Part shown: one piece after another, positions 17,356 through 26,183 of the stretch | How the letters are laid out: each line of letters opens with the position of its first letter | Numbering within the stretch: position 1 is the stretch's first letter | The notes under the pieces: model-generated | Database searches by the model: none | What the model saw: the letters and a program-made list of their open reading frames with translations, nothing else | Told to the model about the DNA's origin: nothing | DNA from: CAYWMP01 sp964459445 | GTDB taxonomy: Bacteria; Desulfobacterota; DSM-4660; Desulfatiglandales; HGW-15 | NCBI GenBank assembly: GCA_964459445.1 | Contig: CAYWMP010000009.1 | Span: 1 to 63,281 of the forward strand | Direction of reading: 5' to 3' | Length of the DNA stretch: 63,281 nucleotides | Position numbers and translations under genes: made by a program

Positions 17356-18212
17356 GAATTCTTTCCAAATAGACCTTGAGGTTTCAGGCGAATCAGGATG
17401 ATTGCAAGACTGAAGATTATAATCTGGGCACCGACGGGTGATATCAAATAGGAGAAAATACTATCGGAGCCTCCAATGATTGATGCGCCGCCTAGTACAC
17501 CGTAGAGGGTGCCCGTACCTCCAATGATAATGGCGAGAAAGGCCGGAATCAGATATCCAAGCCCCATTTGCGGATCTACACTCATTAATGGTGACATGAT
17601 GGCACCTGCAAGCCCTGCTAACGCGGATCCGAAAGCGAAGGTTACCTGATACATCCTTCTCGTATTGATTCCGAGTACTGACGCCATGTTGCGATTTTCG
17701 ATCACAGCTCTTGCTTTTAGGCCGTAATCCGTTCTCAGAAATACAAAAAGCGTAATGATAATAACGGCAATACTCGCAGCCATGGTGAACAACCGATAGG
17801 CGGGGTATTCAATTTCCATGAGTCTGACCATTGCAGGAAAGGTGTGTGTGACAGTGTGTCCCGCGGGGCCGAAGATGATGATGATCAGCTGTTTAATCCC
17901 TATGCTGATGCCCCAGGTTGCCAGAATCGTATCCAGCGGCCGGTCGTATAAAAAGCGTATGCATAAAAATTCCGTGATCAGGCCCACGATCGCCAAGACT
18001 ATCGGGGCAAGCAAGAGGCCCACCCAGAAACTGAGGCCAGCCCACTGGGCTATGAGTACCGTATAAGCCCCAAGCAGAAAAAACTCCCCGTGAGCAATAT
18101 TGATCACTTCCATCAAGCCAAAAATGATGACCAGGCCAATCGCAACCAGAACTAATATGAGAATCAGATTGATACCGTTGAGACACTGGATAATAAATGA
18201 GGAAAAATCCAT
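17352..18212 (-). CDS. livH: Liv/Urt-type permease (LivH/UrtB-like)
   Basis: 286-residue permease. The start at 18212 is preferred because GAGGGGAAGGA directly precedes it; an in-frame ATG nine codons earlier has no site of that quality. The helices carry the LivH motif INIAHGEFFLLGAYTV near 45-60 and the coupling loop IIGGTGTLYGVLGGA. If the upstream ATG were used the gene would overlap livF by 11 bp. Confidence 0.9.
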   Translation of the reverse strand: MDFSSFIIQCLNGINLILILVLVAIGLVIIFGLMEVINIAHGEFFLLGAYTVLIAQWAGLSFWVGLLLAPIVLAIVGLITEFLCIRFLYDRPLDTILATWGISIGIKQLIIIIFGPAGHTVTHTFPAMVRLMEIEYPAYRLFTMAASIAVIIITLFVFLRTDYGLKARAVIENRNMASVLGINTRRMYQVTFAFGSALAGLAGAIMSPLMSVDPQMGLGYLIPAFLAIIIGGTGTLYGVLGGASIIGGSDSIFSYLISPVGAQIIIFSLAIILIRLKPQGLFGKNS

Positions 18213-18228
18213 ATCCTTCCCCTCTAAC

Positions 18229-18930
18229 CTACAACGCAAGATACTGTGTAATTAAACTGTCATCCTTCCGAAGATGATCCTTCTCGCAGAAATCGGTGAT
18301 TCTTCCCTTTTCCATAAAGAAGCAGTCATGTGCGATATCCATAATGAGATCGACGTTCTGTTCAACTATTAAGATGGTGACCCCTTTTTCTTCATTTATC
18401 TTTACAAGAATCCGCCCGATTTCATCCACAATGATGGGCTGTATCCCCTCCGTAGGTTCATCGAGGAGCAAAATCCTCGGATTGCTCACAAGGGCGCGGG
18501 CAATGGCCAGCATTTGCTGTTCACCACCACTGAAAGATCCGGCCCTCTGCGACTTTCTCTTCTCCAGGATAGGAAAGTAATCAAAGATTTCTTGTGGGAT
18601 ATTTCTGTCTTTTCTCTTGTACTTGACGACGCCCAATCTCAAATTCTCGTAAACGGAAAAAGACTGAAATATGCCTTTCCCTTGAGGTACATAGGAAATA
18701 CCCAAATTGGAAATCTGATGAGGCGGCAGCCCTACAATTTCCTTGCCATCTAATAAAACCCGGCCGTCCCTAGGTGGAAGCAAGCCCACCAGGCTTTTCA
18801 GCAAAGTGGTCTTGCCTACGCCGTTTCGCCCCATCAGGGCGACAATACGTCCTGCCGATACCTCCATGTCGACACCCTGGAGAATGAGACTGCCGCCATA
18901 GGAACTGTGTAGGTTCTCTATTTTCAACAT
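18229..18930 (-). CDS. livF: Liv/Urt-type ABC ATPase (LivF/UrtE-like)
   Basis: 233-residue ATPase. Walker A GRNGVGKTT is at about 34-42, the loop GISYVPQGKGIF resembles UrtE, the signature is FSGGEQQML and Walker B is ILLLDEPTEG. It starts 2 bp after livG ends. The paralogues in clusters 1 and 3 read YVPEDR/QVPEDR instead of YVPQGK, which sets this transporter apart. Confidence 0.9.
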   Translation of the reverse strand: MLKIENLHSSYGGSLILQGVDMEVSAGRIVALMGRNGVGKTTLLKSLVGLLPPRDGRVLLDGKEIVGLPPHQISNLGISYVPQGKGIFQSFSVYENLRLGVVKYKRKDRNIPQEIFDYFPILEKRKSQRAGSFSGGEQQMLAIARALVSNPRILLLDEPTEGIQPIIVDEIGRILVKINEEKGVTILIVEQNVDLIMDIAHDCFFMEKGRITDFCEKDHLRKDDSLITQYLAL

Positions 18931-18932
18931 GG

Positions 18933-19682
18933 CTAATCACCCCGACCGAGGTAAATTTCCCTTACGGTGCTATCGCTTTGGATTTCTTCAAAAGACCCTT
19001 CCTTGATGATCTGGCCTTTATAGAAAACAGTGACCTTGCTTTCAATCTCCCTTACAAAAGAGATATCATGCTCTATCACCAGAATAGAAAGACGCGAATT
19101 AGCGGAAATGCTCTGAATCAGGCCCACGGTCGCCCTTGTTTCGCCAAGGGTCATGCCTGCCGTGGGTTCATCCAACAGCAACAGATTCGGCTTGCCTGCG
19201 AGGGCCATCCCTATCTCCAGCCATTGTTTTTCACCATGTGACAGGTTTTTGGCCAATTCATTGACTTTTTCAGTCAACCGAACGTCTTGGATGATGGCCA
19301 TAATCTGATCATGGTATTCTTTTCGACTGCTCCGGCTTATGAATATCGACTGTCGCTTCTGATCCAGAAGTAGAGGCACGCGAATATTCTCATAGACACT
19401 TAATGAATCGAAGACGCTGGGGACCTGAAATTTCCTCCCAATCCCTTTTCTGGCAATTTCATGAATAGACAAGCCGGTAATATCCTCACCCTTGTAAAAG
19501 ACTTCTCCCTTGGTCGGCCTGAATTTTCCCGTAACCAGGTTAAAAAATGTCGTTTTTCCACATCCGTTCGGGCCGATAATGGCCCTTAGCTCCCCATCAG
19601 ACATGCGGAAATTGACATCATCTAAAGCGACCAGGCCGCCGAATGCCTTGCCAAGCCTCTTCGTTTCCAGGATTGTTTCCAT
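18933..19682 (-). CDS. livG: Liv/Urt-type ABC ATPase (LivG/UrtD-like)
   Basis: 249-residue ATPase with Walker A GPNGCGKTT near 37 and Walker B LLLLDEPTAGM. The signature region LSHGEKQWLEIGMAL is the form I know from urea-transporter UrtD proteins rather than ordinary LivG, so the transporter probably belongs to the urea/short-chain-amide branch. It follows the binding-protein gene after a 198-bp spacer rich in AAGGCGC repeats. Confidence 0.9.
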   Translation of the reverse strand: METILETKRLGKAFGGLVALDDVNFRMSDGELRAIIGPNGCGKTTFFNLVTGKFRPTKGEVFYKGEDITGLSIHEIARKGIGRKFQVPSVFDSLSVYENIRVPLLLDQKRQSIFISRSSRKEYHDQIMAIIQDVRLTEKVNELAKNLSHGEKQWLEIGMALAGKPNLLLLDEPTAGMTLGETRATVGLIQSISANSRLSILVIEHDISFVREIESKVTVFYKGQIIKEGSFEEIQSDSTVREIYLGRGD

Positions 19683-19792
19683 TGTTCTTCTACATGCACA
19701 TGGGGGGGGCCATTCGCCCCCCCTATTTATGGCCGCAACACGTTAGATTTGAAAGCGTCCCTGCCAGTGCAACGGCTTGGGAATGAGATAAA

Positions 19793-19875
19793 GAGGCGAA
19801 AGGCGCAAGGCCTAAGGCGCAAGGAAGGAAAAGATGCCTTCCCTTTAGTCTTTAGCCTTGAACCTTAAGCCTTTC
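19793..19875. repeat. Intercistronic AAGGCGC-type repeat with hairpins
   Basis: Units GGCGCAAGG and their complements CCTTAAGCC recur across about 80 bases between binding-protein and ATPase genes. GGAAGG near 19824 can pair with CCTTCC near 19837, and the outer AAGGC units can pair with CCTTAAGCC. It occupies the same operon position (just 3' of the binding-protein gene) as 3690-3771. Confidence 0.5.
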
Positions 19876-19880
19876 CTTAT

Positions 19881-21134
19881 TTAGGCTCCTACCATTTTCT
19901 TCCCTGCACACTGGCTCGGCGGCGCGATGGGTCCGAGATATTTTCGGAGCACTAGCTTTTTATTTTCCACCTCGGCAATCATCATGTTCAGAATAACATG
20001 GTGATCGGAGGCTCGAAGAATCACATTTCCACTGGGAGCCGTGATGGCCTGATCTCCCATGGCATCGATAATTTTTTCCTTGTCCAGACTATCAGCCCTT
20101 TCTATGGCATTCTTGAGAAAGTGGATACTTCCGTAATGGCTGTCTACATAAAAGGAGACAACGGCATCTTCCCCGAACATCTTCTTCTGTTTTTCTACAA
20201 ATTCCCGGGCAACCGGGAAATCGAGACTCTGGATGAAATGAGGGATGGTTACCAGTCCTTCTGCCTGTTCTGCAGTTAAACCGGGCATGTAGTTTTCATT
20301 GAATCCCATAAAGGCTATCTTGATTTTTTTCTTCAAACCAAATTCGTGAAATTGTTTCACAAAAGTCATCGCATCCGCACCAGGCAGCGTAAATACCAAG
20401 ACCTTGGGTTCTTTATCAGCCATCTTGCGAATCACGCCGGAGAACTCCTTGACACCAAAGGGCGTGTATTCCTCGGCCAAAACAGTACCCCCCACCTGAG
20501 CAACGGCCTTCTTTACGGCAACGTTCATTTTGTGTGGCCAAACATAATCGGCGCCGAATAGATAAAAGGTTTTTCCGTAGTTCTCGGCCAACCAGGGGAT
20601 AAAAGGGTACACTGTGTGTTCGGGCAGTGCGCTATAGCAGAAAAGGTAACGGTTGCATACGCCGCCCTCATAATCCGTGGCATAGAGCAGGGGTGTCTTC
20701 AGCTTGGTCATCGTCGGTGTCATAGCATCCCTGGCGCCGCTGGTGATCGGACCCACAACGGCTGTTACTTTATCCCTTTTGATTAGTTTGGTGGCTTTCT
20801 CCACCCCTGTTTTGGGATCGGTCTTGTTGTCTTCTATGACAAGTTCCAATTTCCTACCGAGCACGCCGCCCGATTCATTAATCTCCTGGATTGCCATTTT
20901 CATACCCTGGGTACCTTGCTGTCCAAAGAGCTCCAACCCTCCGCTGAAAGGCAGGGTAACACCGATCTTAATCGGTTTTTTGACTTGCGCAAAAACAGTC
21001 CTTGGTGTCAGAATCTCTTTTCCGATAGATCCAAGGGCCACCGCGCCAACGCCAGTAAGTCCTGCGGTCTTGAGAAATTCCCTTCTGTTAATACCCTTTT
21101 TCTCCATCCCTTTTTCCTTTTTCTCCTCTCCCAT
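19881..21134 (-). CDS. Tat-exported substrate-binding protein, urea/amide type
   Basis: 417 residues from the ATG at 21134, which has GGAGG 7-8 bases upstream; an ATG ten codons earlier is less supported. The N-terminus carries a twin-arginine signal (INRREFLKTAGLTGVGAVAL), so it is exported folded. The mature region begins PIKIGVTLPFSG and has EINESGGVLGRKLE, ATDYEGGVCNRYLF and FGADYVWPHKMN. The last two segments are those of UrtA/FmdD/AmiC-type amide and urea receptors. It shares detailed similarity with the signal-less protein at 25013-26119, so the two are recent paralogues. Confidence 0.9.
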   Translation of the reverse strand: MGEEKKEKGMEKKGINRREFLKTAGLTGVGAVALGSIGKEILTPRTVFAQVKKPIKIGVTLPFSGGLELFGQQGTQGMKMAIQEINESGGVLGRKLELVIEDNKTDPKTGVEKATKLIKRDKVTAVVGPITSGARDAMTPTMTKLKTPLLYATDYEGGVCNRYLFCYSALPEHTVYPFIPWLAENYGKTFYLFGADYVWPHKMNVAVKKAVAQVGGTVLAEEYTPFGVKEFSGVIRKMADKEPKVLVFTLPGADAMTFVKQFHEFGLKKKIKIAFMGFNENYMPGLTAEQAEGLVTIPHFIQSLDFPVAREFVEKQKKMFGEDAVVSFYVDSHYGSIHFLKNAIERADSLDKEKIIDAMGDQAITAPSGNVILRASDHHVILNMMIAEVENKKLVLRKYLGPIAPPSQCAGKKMVGA

Positions 21135-21309
21135 AACATTTCCTCCTTTTTTACGTTCGTTCATCGGACCTTTAGCCTTTTTTAAAACACCCTTTCCCTA
21201 TCCTCCCTCCTTTCTTTTTGAGAATACTCAACATCAGGTATCGGTCATTTCGACCATTCCTGGTGAATGCTTTTGGACACAACCGTTTCTTTTATGCCTG
21301 ATACTTCTC

Positions 21310-21918
21310 TTATCCAATGCCTTCAAGGATTTTTTCAGAAAGCGTGACCTCGCCAAAGTGTGTCTCGATATCGTAAAGCGAGGATTCCTGCTCTCTATCT
21401 CCTGTTGCCATAACACAGTCCTCGGGGACAACAACCTGATATCCTCTGAAAAAGGCGTCGTGTATTGTGGAGCGAACACAAATATTAGTCACCACGCCCA
21501 GGACAACGACCGTATCAATTTTGAGATCCTTGAGGGTCAGATCCAAAGCCGTCTCGTAGAAGCCACTAAATCTGCTTTTCTTAACAATGAAGTCGCTTTG
21601 CTGCGGTTTCAATTCTTCGATCACTTCCGCCCCCCAGGTTCCCTCGATACAGTGCTCCGCTCTTTTCTTGAACTCCCTGTCCTGTCTGAGGCCTGAACGA
21701 TGAGAATCATTCACGTATACAACGGGAATATCCTTGCTCCGGGCTTTTTCCAGGAGTCTTCGGATTGGCTCGACGAGAACCTCTCCCCCCTCCAAGACCA
21801 TCTTGCCGCCTGTCTTCATAAAATCGTTTAACATATCCACCACCAATATGGCCGTGGATTCATTGTTGATTGTTATGTGCGACTCTTTTCTCTTTCCTGA
21901 AAAACTGTCCAGTTCCAT
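21310..21918 (-). CDS. Isochorismatase-family cysteine hydrolase
   Basis: 202 residues. The Asp-Lys-Cys catalytic set is visible: Asp in VVDMLNDF near 27, Lys in KKSRFSGF near 118 and Cys in VVTNICVRSTIHDAF near 151; a cis-peptide motif (GVVTN) precedes the Cys. Family members hydrolyse C-N bonds of amides and ureido compounds (N-carbamoylsarcosine, ureidoacrylate, maleamate, nicotinamide). The RutB-like SGF and the LYDIETHFGEV tail favour a linear amide. Next to an amide-type transporter and a DAO flavoenzyme, it may release an amine acid from an amide or carbamoyl precursor. The start is backed by AAGGGGGA. Confidence 0.85.
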   Translation of the reverse strand: MELDSFSGKRKESHITINNESTAILVVDMLNDFMKTGGKMVLEGGEVLVEPIRRLLEKARSKDIPVVYVNDSHRSGLRQDREFKKRAEHCIEGTWGAEVIEELKPQQSDFIVKKSRFSGFYETALDLTLKDLKIDTVVVLGVVTNICVRSTIHDAFFRGYQVVVPEDCVMATGDREQESSLYDIETHFGEVTLSEKILEGIG

Positions 21919-22005
21919 GAAATCCCCCTTAATCTAATGCCCGATGTTCAGCCTTCTTTTGGGCGTTCATCGGTCACGTCATGGTGCTCTATCCTCCGAT
22001 CCCTT

Positions 22006-22806
22006 CTACAATATCTTGGTTTCCCTTAATTTCAGGGCCAGACTAACACCCCCATCTTCGGGAGTGGATTCTTCGACAAACTCACATCTGCCTTCGCGAA
22101 GGGGTTGGAATAGCTTGAGCATTGTCGTGCGTCTGCCCGCAGAGCCAATTTGAGAAACGTCCGCCCCAATGTCGTCCGGTTTCCAGATTACAAAACCCTT
22201 CTTTTTTGCTGCCATAATCCCTTTTATTGTTTGATACCGGGGTTCACCGATCTCATGGCTGACAGTAATCAAGGCAGGTATAGACACCTCAACCACTTCA
22301 TAGCCATCATCCGTTCTCCTCCTTACGGTTAACCTATCGCCAGTAACGTCTATTTTTTGGGCCAGTGTCACGCTGGGCAATGCGAGCATCTCGGCAAGGG
22401 CTGAACCCACCTGTCCGGCGTTCAGATCTGCGCTCTCTCTTCCGCAGAAGATGAGGTCATAGTCGCCTATTTTCTCGATGGCCTTGGCCAGGGCATAACC
22501 GGTTGACCAGCTATCACCTCCATCAAAGGCCTCGTTCTCCAGCAGAATAACTTCATCCGCGCCCATGGATAACGGTTTCCTGACCACATCTCTGAGCAGA
22601 TCAGCCCCAAGGGCAATAGCCGTAATTTTTCCGCCCAGAGCATCCTTGATTTGCAGTGCTGCCTCCAGGGCAAATTCAGCATAGGGATCGACTACCAGTG
22701 ATACACTTGGCGGTTGCACTACCCTATTTGCAGCAGCATCAATCTGGAAGCTGGCCGGCGGTGCCTCGGGATCAAGGACCTGCTTGATGCAGACAATCAT
22801 ATGCAT
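22006..22806 (-). CDS. etfB: Electron transfer flavoprotein beta subunit (EtfB)
   Basis: 266-residue small subunit of ETF, beginning MHMIVCIKQVLDPEAPP. The middle carries YALAKAIEKIGDYDLIFCGRESAD and AEMLALPSVTLAQKI, with the AMP/FAD-binding region typical of EtfB. Its partner EtfA is 4.7 kb away at the other end of the same gene series, separated by AOR, ferredoxin, binding protein and DAO genes. ETF would take electrons from the DAO flavoenzyme or take part in bifurcation. Confidence 0.92.
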   Translation of the reverse strand: MHMIVCIKQVLDPEAPPASFQIDAAANRVVQPPSVSLVVDPYAEFALEAALQIKDALGGKITAIALGADLLRDVVRKPLSMGADEVILLENEAFDGGDSWSTGYALAKAIEKIGDYDLIFCGRESADLNAGQVGSALAEMLALPSVTLAQKIDVTGDRLTVRRRTDDGYEVVEVSIPALITVSHEIGEPRYQTIKGIMAAKKKGFVIWKPDDIGADVSQIGSAGRRTTMLKLFQPLREGRCEFVEESTPEDGGVSLALKLRETKIL

Positions 22807-22839
22807 AAAATCTTTACCTCTCCCTGCTTAAAGCTCATG

Positions 22840-24744
22840 TTACATTTCATCTGCCACTTCGCCGAGATCCAGGGATCTCAGTTTGGATTCCGTAGGGATT
22901 CCTGTCTCCGGATCCCATCCCCTGAGCCGGTAGAATTCATGGCGCATGCTCTCGAATTTTGACCTGTTCGCCACAGGAGGGACCGGCTGCGGTTTTTCCC
23001 AGGGCGGCACCTCTGTCTCGGGAACCTGGAAATGAAAATCGGCCACGGTATCATCTTTTTTTCTGCGCCCTTCCCTGACCATAATGCTGCGTTCCAGATT
23101 AACGATACGCTCCCCAATCCGCAGCCACTCGGTCGCATCCAAATCGTTTCCGGTGGCTGAACAGTAGAGCCTCCTTTCAAGATCCGCGTCACCTTTGTAA
23201 TCCGGCGGATTGTTGAGACTCGTAAGGATGGGAAAGCAGGACCAGTCGCAGAGAACGAGGCTGTTCTTCAAACTTGAGGAGTCCTGGATGATCGTAGCCA
23301 CCCTTGCCTTGTCTTCATAGGTGAAAGCATCCACAGAGGCCTCGGAACCATACACGTCTTTTCCAATGGCTTTCAACTGATCGGGAGTGAGGGCGCCTTT
23401 CTGGTCTCTAGGCCAGTTCATGCCGCTCCAGTATACCAGCACGGTCCAGTCATGGGCTCCGGACAGCGGGTCCCTGCTTCCCATGGCCCATTGCATCAAA
23501 ACCAGCGGATAGGCACGAACCGAGTAATGTTCCGCCTGATTCCTGGCCGGGAAATGGGCCTCGTACCCATCCCGCGCCTTTTCTCCCAAATGGCGAAACA
23601 CAGCAATGGGTCCGTCCGCAATGACGCTGCCGAACCCCTTGCGAAGAGCGACCTTGTGTAGAAAATCCTCGATGAATTCTCTGGTCCCCATCTGGCTCCA
23701 GGCAATGCCAGTTTCCTCTTCAGTAATGTTTCCTGCCTTAAATTCTTCCACGAGCCACAGGATCAGGTCAAAAAGGGTGTACTGGCACAGGCCCAGTTGG
23801 TCTGACAGTACTTTTCCGGCCCAGGCCGCCTCATCATCCTTCGCGCCGAGATTGAGGTAGTACTGAGAGAGGCACATCACCTCTCCCCCGTCGAACCCCG
23901 GCATCCGAACAAAAGAGCGGCACGCCACAGGGCAGCAGAAACATGAGGCATACTTCACGCGATGGCGTTTCACAAATTTCCATTGACCTTCAATAGGCCC
24001 CTGGCTGGCCCAGTCGCGCATGGGATGATTCCTGAGAAGCCGCTTCGCCTCCTGGACATGAGTGATGAATTCTTCAGGCCTGGCTACCCTCACGCCCTGG
24101 CTTCCTTTCACGACAATGGCCTTCAGGTTTTTGGAGCCCATCACCGCGCCCATTCCGGTCTTGGCTGCTGCATAGCCGCTATCTGAGATGATGGCGGAGA
24201 AATGCACCCTATTCTCTCCAGCCGGGCCTATGCATAATGTCCTCACGCCTTTTCCGTATTTGTGCGTGATCGCCCTCTGCGTTTCAAAGGCATCGAGGCC
24301 CCACAAATCGACAGCATCAACAATCCTGATTTTGTCGTCGAATATCTCCAACAGGCAAGGGCTTTGTGCCTCTCCTTGTACAATCAGCCCGTCGTATCCT
24401 GCAAACTTAAGCTCCGGACCGAAGTAGCCGCCGATGCCGGATCGCGTGGGCATGAAAGGGTCAACACCGGGCGCTTTGGTACAGACCTCGAACCGGCCGG
24501 AGGTAGGCGCAAGCGTTCCGGTCAGAGGGCCGGTCATGAAGATCAAACGATTTTCCGGATCAAAAGGGTGAAGGTCGGGATTCGTCTCATCCCACATGAT
24601 TTTCATGGCGATCCCGTCGCCGCCCATAAAGCGATCCGAATATCGGCTTGACGGCTCAAGGGAATTTTTCCCGGAAGACAGATCCACCCGAAGGATTTGG
24701 CCGGTATAGCAAAACTCTTTCTCAGTCATTGTCCTATCCCCCAT
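22840..24744 (-). CDS. Aldehyde:ferredoxin oxidoreductase family (tungsten/molybdenum bis-pterin)
   Basis: 634 residues. The N-terminal domain 1 has the pterin-binding layout GQILRVDLSSGK and RSGIGGYFGPELKFAGYDG. The [4Fe-4S] ligands are CFCCPVAC near 266-274 and the Cys of LVLCDWSC near 498, spaced as in AOR. Reaction: aldehyde + H2O to acid, reducing ferredoxin. The next gene upstream is its likely ferredoxin partner, and the two overlap by 11 bp if the ATG at 24744 is used; an in-frame ATG at 24729 is an equally reasonable start. In this operon the aldehyde could be formaldehyde or another product of the DAO enzyme (inference). Confidence 0.9.
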   Translation of the reverse strand: MGDRTMTEKEFCYTGQILRVDLSSGKNSLEPSSRYSDRFMGGDGIAMKIMWDETNPDLHPFDPENRLIFMTGPLTGTLAPTSGRFEVCTKAPGVDPFMPTRSGIGGYFGPELKFAGYDGLIVQGEAQSPCLLEIFDDKIRIVDAVDLWGLDAFETQRAITHKYGKGVRTLCIGPAGENRVHFSAIISDSGYAAAKTGMGAVMGSKNLKAIVVKGSQGVRVARPEEFITHVQEAKRLLRNHPMRDWASQGPIEGQWKFVKRHRVKYASCFCCPVACRSFVRMPGFDGGEVMCLSQYYLNLGAKDDEAAWAGKVLSDQLGLCQYTLFDLILWLVEEFKAGNITEEETGIAWSQMGTREFIEDFLHKVALRKGFGSVIADGPIAVFRHLGEKARDGYEAHFPARNQAEHYSVRAYPLVLMQWAMGSRDPLSGAHDWTVLVYWSGMNWPRDQKGALTPDQLKAIGKDVYGSEASVDAFTYEDKARVATIIQDSSSLKNSLVLCDWSCFPILTSLNNPPDYKGDADLERRLYCSATGNDLDATEWLRIGERIVNLERSIMVREGRRKKDDTVADFHFQVPETEVPPWEKPQPVPPVANRSKFESMRHEFYRLRGWDPETGIPTESKLRSLDLGEVADEM

Positions 24745-24994
24745 GAGACCTTGAATAACTCAGCGCTCCCACAGGGCACCACCGGATACATTCCGGCTCC
24801 CCGCCACATAGATCACAGGAATCCAACACGGCTCCCTCCACATCGCCGGTAAAGGGCTCCATATAAATGGTCAATCGGGCTTTGCTCGGATTGCTCTCTC
24901 CTTCGTGAAAGAAAGAACACGCAGTCAGGCAGGTCATGCATCCGGTGCAGCGCTTGTCGTTAATTTTTATCTTCTTTTCTTTATGGGTGCTCAT
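24734..24994 (-). CDS. Ferredoxin-like Fe-S subunit paired with AOR
   Basis: 86-residue small protein with CTGCMTCLTACSFFHEG near 18-34 and CDLCGGEPECIRWCP near 61-75. This supports one or two [4Fe-4S] clusters of the HycB/AOR-partner type. It overlaps or abuts the AOR gene and is almost certainly its electron acceptor subunit. Confidence 0.85.
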   Translation of the reverse strand: MSTHKEKKIKINDKRCTGCMTCLTACSFFHEGESNPSKARLTIYMEPFTGDVEGAVLDSCDLCGGEPECIRWCPVGALSYSRSHGG

Positions 24995-25012
24995 GGTTTA
25001 ACCCTCTAAAAA

Positions 25013-26119
25013 CTAACCGAACATCTTCTTTCCCGCGCACTGATCGGCCGGTGCAACCGGACCGATATCTTCTACCATCAAGAGTCTGCCATTCGACACC
25101 TTTGCGATCAGCATGTTCAGGATCATGTGGTGGTCCGAGGCCCGCAGCGTCACTGGCCCGTTTCCAAACACAAGGGATTGATCTCCCATAGCATCGATGA
25201 TCTTTTCTACGTCGTCACTTCCAACCTTTTCGACCGCATTTTTCAGGAACATGAGCAGGCCATAGTGAGATTCGGCGAAATAGCTGACGACCGTATCCGG
25301 CCCAAACATGTCTTTCTGCCGTTCCACAAAAGCTTTTGATTCGGGCTTTTCTAAGTTTGCCAGAAAAGGCGCGCAGGTAACGATCCCTTCCACCTCTTCC
25401 TCTGATAAACCGACCATGTAATTTTCGTTGAACGCCATGACCGTGAGCCCTACGCTCTCCTTGAGCCCGAGAGAGGTGAACTGTCGGATAAAGATCTGTC
25501 CGTCGGAACCAAGAAGCATCATGACGACGTTCTTTGCATTCGATTTCTGAATCCTCTCCAGATGGGCTTTGAAGTCCTTTGTGTCAAAGGGCAGGTATTC
25601 TTCACCCACGATGGACCCACCCGCCCCAGACACTTCCGCTTTGAAAGCTTTTCCTATGTTGATGGGCCAAACATAGTCTGCGCCGATGATATAGAAGGAA
25701 TCTCCATAATTCTCCATCATGTAAGGCACCAAGGGCTTTACGTAATGGTCGGGGATGGGTGAAAAGCAGAAAAGGTAGCGAAAACAGCATCCGCCCTCAT
25801 AATCCGTGGCATAGAGCAGGGGTGTTTTGTGTTTTGTGCAAATCTCCATCATGGCATCGCGATGCGCGCTGCTCGTGGGGCCCATCACGGCGAGGACTTT
25901 ATCCTCGACAATGACCTTTTCGGTCTTCGCCACAGCGAGATCCAAATTGGTCTCCTCATCCTCGATAATGAGTTCGAGGGGCCTTCCCCCCAATACGCCA
26001 CCGGCTGCATTAATTTCCGCGGCAGCCATCTTAGCACCCTGAAGACCCTGGCTTCCAAAAAGCTCTTCCGGGCCCGACAGGGGGAGTACTATGCCAATTT
26101 TGACAGGTGATTTACTCAT
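25013..26119 (-). CDS. Amide-type ligand-binding protein without signal peptide
   Basis: 368 residues with the periplasmic-binding fold type I. The sequence begins MSKSPVKIGIVLPLSGPEELFG and has EINAAGGVLGGRPLE, ATDYEGGCCFRYLF and GADYVWPINI, very close to the exported protein at 19881-21134. Unlike that protein there is no hydrophobic or Tat leader. The ATG is fixed by GGGAGG seven bases upstream, and translation directly into the mature-type sequence leaves no room for one. It is therefore predicted to stay in the cytoplasm, as the amide sensor AmiC does. It sits between the ferredoxin and DAO genes. A lost leader with loss of function is the alternative. Confidence 0.85.
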   Translation of the reverse strand: MSKSPVKIGIVLPLSGPEELFGSQGLQGAKMAAAEINAAGGVLGGRPLELIIEDEETNLDLAVAKTEKVIVEDKVLAVMGPTSSAHRDAMMEICTKHKTPLLYATDYEGGCCFRYLFCFSPIPDHYVKPLVPYMMENYGDSFYIIGADYVWPINIGKAFKAEVSGAGGSIVGEEYLPFDTKDFKAHLERIQKSNAKNVVMMLLGSDGQIFIRQFTSLGLKESVGLTVMAFNENYMVGLSEEEVEGIVTCAPFLANLEKPESKAFVERQKDMFGPDTVVSYFAESHYGLLMFLKNAVEKVGSDDVEKIIDAMGDQSLVFGNGPVTLRASDHHMILNMLIAKVSNGRLLMVEDIGPVAPADQCAGKKMFG

Positions 26120-26183
26120 GGCTCGCCTCCCAAATAAAAATTGTTTTTCTATATCAATTTAGCCCTTTTCAACTATGCGGCGC

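Noticed and set aside
20704..21696. Long plus-strand frame (330 codons) opposite the Tat binding protein and hydrolase genes
   Set aside because: Antisense shadow of two well-supported minus-strand genes; its translation resembles no protein family.
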